This document shows, in pieces, positions 13,638-15,044 of a stretch of 15,044 bases of DNA (its first letter is position 1; every line of letters starts with the position of its first letter). The notes below the pieces were generated by a model. It did not search any database, was not told where the DNA came from, and was given only the letters and a program-made list of their open reading frames with translations. The DNA lies in NCBI GenBank assembly GCA_035298385.1, contig DATGYC010000092.1, forward strand, positions 1 through 15,044. The letters run 5' to 3'. The position numbers and the translations under genes are program-made. The stretch comes from DATGYC01 sp035298385 (GTDB lineage: Bacteria; Bacillota; Sulfobacillia; Symbiobacteriales; Symbiobacteriaceae).

Positions 13638-14909
13638 ATGGAACGACTCCGTCAACGGCTCTTCCCGGGGATCCTGATTGGCCTGCTCCTGTTGGCCAAC
13701 CTTGTCTCCATGAATGAGAAGCCAGCGGTCACGCCGACCCCGGCGCCCCAGGGTGACCAGGGGGCGACTGTGGCCTATCCAGACCTGCCAGGCCGCCTGA
13801 TCTTCCGCTCCGGTAACGAACTCCAGCAGCTTGCGGATCGCAAGCTGCGGTCGATTGCTCTGCCGACTCCGTTTGCCCTGCCCGGCGATGCCCGTACCGC
13901 CTTCGCCCCAAACGGCAACTGGGTGGCAGGGTTTACCCGCCAAGGGGATCAGTCCTTCCTCGATGCGGTCGACCTCGCCTCCGGGGCGGTCACCCGTCTC
14001 GGCTCCTCGGAGCCGGGAGAGATGCTCTGGTCGCCGGACAGTCAACAGCTAGCTGTGTGGGCTGGGAGTCGCCTGGAGATCTTTGGCTTTAACCGGGGGA
14101 ACCGTCTCGTGCAGGGTGGTGATGGGGTTCGTCTTACCCAAGCGGTCTGGGCGCCAGACGGAAAGCGACTGGCTATGGAAGTCACCCCGCCGAGTGCTGA
14201 GACGTCCACGATCGAAGTGCTGGACCTGTCGTCACCCACCGGTTTTGAACGCATTACACAACCGACCAGCCATCCGTTCTGGGCGCCCAATGGTGAAGGG
14301 CTTATCTTTGGACGCTACGTGCAGGAAGGGAGCCTAGCAACCGAACTGGTCCTCCGCAAGCCCGATGGGCACGAGGTGATCCTGGCTCGTGTGGCTGATC
14401 TCTTGCAGGCGAACCCCGAGGTGGCAGACATTCAAGGCGCGATACCGCACCTGACCTCGATTCAAGGGGGTTACAACCCCGCCGAGATCCTCTTTACGCT
14501 CAAATTCTACTCCGATGTTAATCCTCGCTTCGCCATCGGGAGCGTAAACCTCCCAGGAACACCCGTTCACCTCCACCTGTTACCGGTCTTCCCAGACCAC
14601 CCGCAGAACCAGAATCAGACCCCGCCACGGCCTTGCTACCCGGGCGCCCTCTATCGGTCAGAGGCAAGCCTGCTCTTTGTCGCGCACGGCTTTGGCTGTG
14701 AGGGACTGGTGGGACGCTTAGAGTACAGCAGTTTAGTCCCATTGAAGGATGTCTGGACGGCACCGATTGGCCTGGTCGCCCCCGATGGCGACTATGTACT
14801 GAATCAACCGGCACCAGGAGCGATGCCCACCGTGACGGGGCTGCTCTCCGGTGGAAGTACGAAGATGATCCCGCTCTACGGTGAGCCGATTCACTGGGAT
14901 CGGGGATAA
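13638..14909 (+). CDS. Membrane-anchored PD40/TolB-like beta-propeller protein
   Basis: This 423-residue protein starts at ATG 13638 behind AAGGGAG (13622-13628). Residues 9-23 (FPGILIGLLLLANLV) form a signal peptide or anchor, followed by a short Pro/Thr linker (TPTPAPQ), so the body lies outside the membrane. Propeller blades are marked by repeated W/F-x-P-[DN]-x motifs: FAPNGNWVA (89-97), WSPDSQQLA (131-139), WAPDGKRLA (171-179) and WAPNGEGLI (215-223). These are typical WD40-like PD40 repeats of TolB-like proteins. The second half is more diverged and holds two cysteines that could form a disulfide. It has no catalytic motif; a binding or sensor role is likely but unassigned. It is a single-gene unit bracketed by hairpins at 13436-13485 and 14914-14960. 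Confidence 0.8.
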   Translation: MERLRQRLFPGILIGLLLLANLVSMNEKPAVTPTPAPQGDQGATVAYPDLPGRLIFRSGNELQQLADRKLRSIALPTPFALPGDARTAFAPNGNWVAGFTRQGDQSFLDAVDLASGAVTRLGSSEPGEMLWSPDSQQLAVWAGSRLEIFGFNRGNRLVQGGDGVRLTQAVWAPDGKRLAMEVTPPSAETSTIEVLDLSSPTGFERITQPTSHPFWAPNGEGLIFGRYVQEGSLATELVLRKPDGHEVILARVADLLQANPEVADIQGAIPHLTSIQGGYNPAEILFTLKFYSDVNPRFAIGSVNLPGTPVHLHLLPVFPDHPQNQNQTPPRPCYPGALYRSEASLLFVAHGFGCEGLVGRLEYSSLVPLKDVWTAPIGLVAPDGDYVLNQPAPGAMPTVTGLLSGGSTKMIPLYGEPIHWDRG

Positions 14910-14913
14910 TGAG

Positions 14914-14963
14914 CGACGGACGGTCTCCGAGGGCCAAGCCCTACCGGAGACCGTCCGTCGTTT
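14914..14963. terminator. Perfect hairpin between convergent genes (bidirectional terminator)
   Basis: A 16-bp perfect stem pairs 14914-14929 (CGACGGACGGTCTCCG) with 14945-14960 (CGGAGACCGTCCGTCG). Inside it a second short stem pairs AGGGC (14930-14934) with GCCCT (14938-14942). TTT follows on the plus strand. It starts 4 bp after the propeller gene stop and lies 18 bp from the stop of the minus-strand fragment. It shares CGACGGAC...GTCCGTCGTTT with the terminator at 13436-13487. Confidence 0.8.
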
Positions 14964-14978
14964 GCCGATAGCCCCTGG

Positions 14979-15044
14979 CTACTCCCCTGCCAGTTGCCGG
15001 TGCAGCCAGTCCGCCTGGAAGACGGCCCGCTCGTCCTGCATCAC
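14979..15044 (-). CDS. C-terminal end of an unidentified gene (5' part outside window)
   Basis: Reading leftward from the right edge, an open frame of 21 codons ends in TAG at 14979-14981. The residues are VMQDERAVFQADWLHRQLAGE, which look like the amphipathic last helix of a folded protein. Support comes from the convergent hairpin just beyond the stop and from GC-rich coding-like codon use. The piece is too short to assign a family, and it may be a chance frame. Confidence 0.4.
   Translation of the reverse strand: MMQDERAVFQADWLHRQLAGE

Overview
The window is high in GC (clearly above 60%) and dense in genes. It looks chromosomal and most like a high-GC member of the Bacillota (Symbiobacterium/Limnochorda-like). 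That placement is inference. It rests on adjacent trmK and yqfO/Nif3-family genes, an LtaS-type lipoteichoic acid synthase, strong Shine-Dalgarno sites and several TTG starts. I found no tRNA, rRNA, CRISPR array, transposase or phage gene, and no gene-free stretch longer than about 205 bp.

Layout. (1) 1-3477, plus strand: the 3' end of a SAM methyltransferase, an ATP-grasp ligase, an AT-rich gap, a VOC (glyoxalase/resistance fold) protein and an MFS exporter. Together these resemble a small make-modify-protect-export cassette. (2) 3542-5443, minus strand: an LtaS-like membrane phosphoglycerol transferase, convergent with the MFS gene across a strong hairpin. (3) 5581-8853, plus strand: a tightly coupled run of trmK, a Nif3/YqfO gene, an OppF/DppF-type ATPase without permeases and a GNAT acetyltransferase, with 8-bp overlaps at two junctions, closed by a terminator. 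(4) 9018-10687: a protein with the layout of a radical SAM/SPASM enzyme but no cysteine at all, read from a good sigma-A promoter preceded by a repeated GTTCTCT...GTGAACAAG motif. After it comes a GNAT-like gene with its own promoter and a leader hairpin that buries its ribosome binding site. (5) 10701-10854: a cluster of DnaA boxes between two convergent gene ends. (6) 10848-11255, minus strand: a small helical protein of unknown function. (7) 11451-13432: a MacB/FtsX-type permease and its LolD-like ATPase. (8) 13638-14909: a membrane-anchored beta-propeller protein lying between two terminators whose stems share sequence. A minus-strand gene fragment runs off the right edge.

The observations most worth checking are the cysteine-free radical SAM-like protein, the DnaA-box cluster away from any dnaA gene and between gene 3' ends, and the palindrome GGGCGCCC, which I counted 24 times against fewer than about 2 expected from base composition. 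Next come the sequestered ribosome binding site at 9851-9898 and the ATP-grasp/VOC/MFS cassette.
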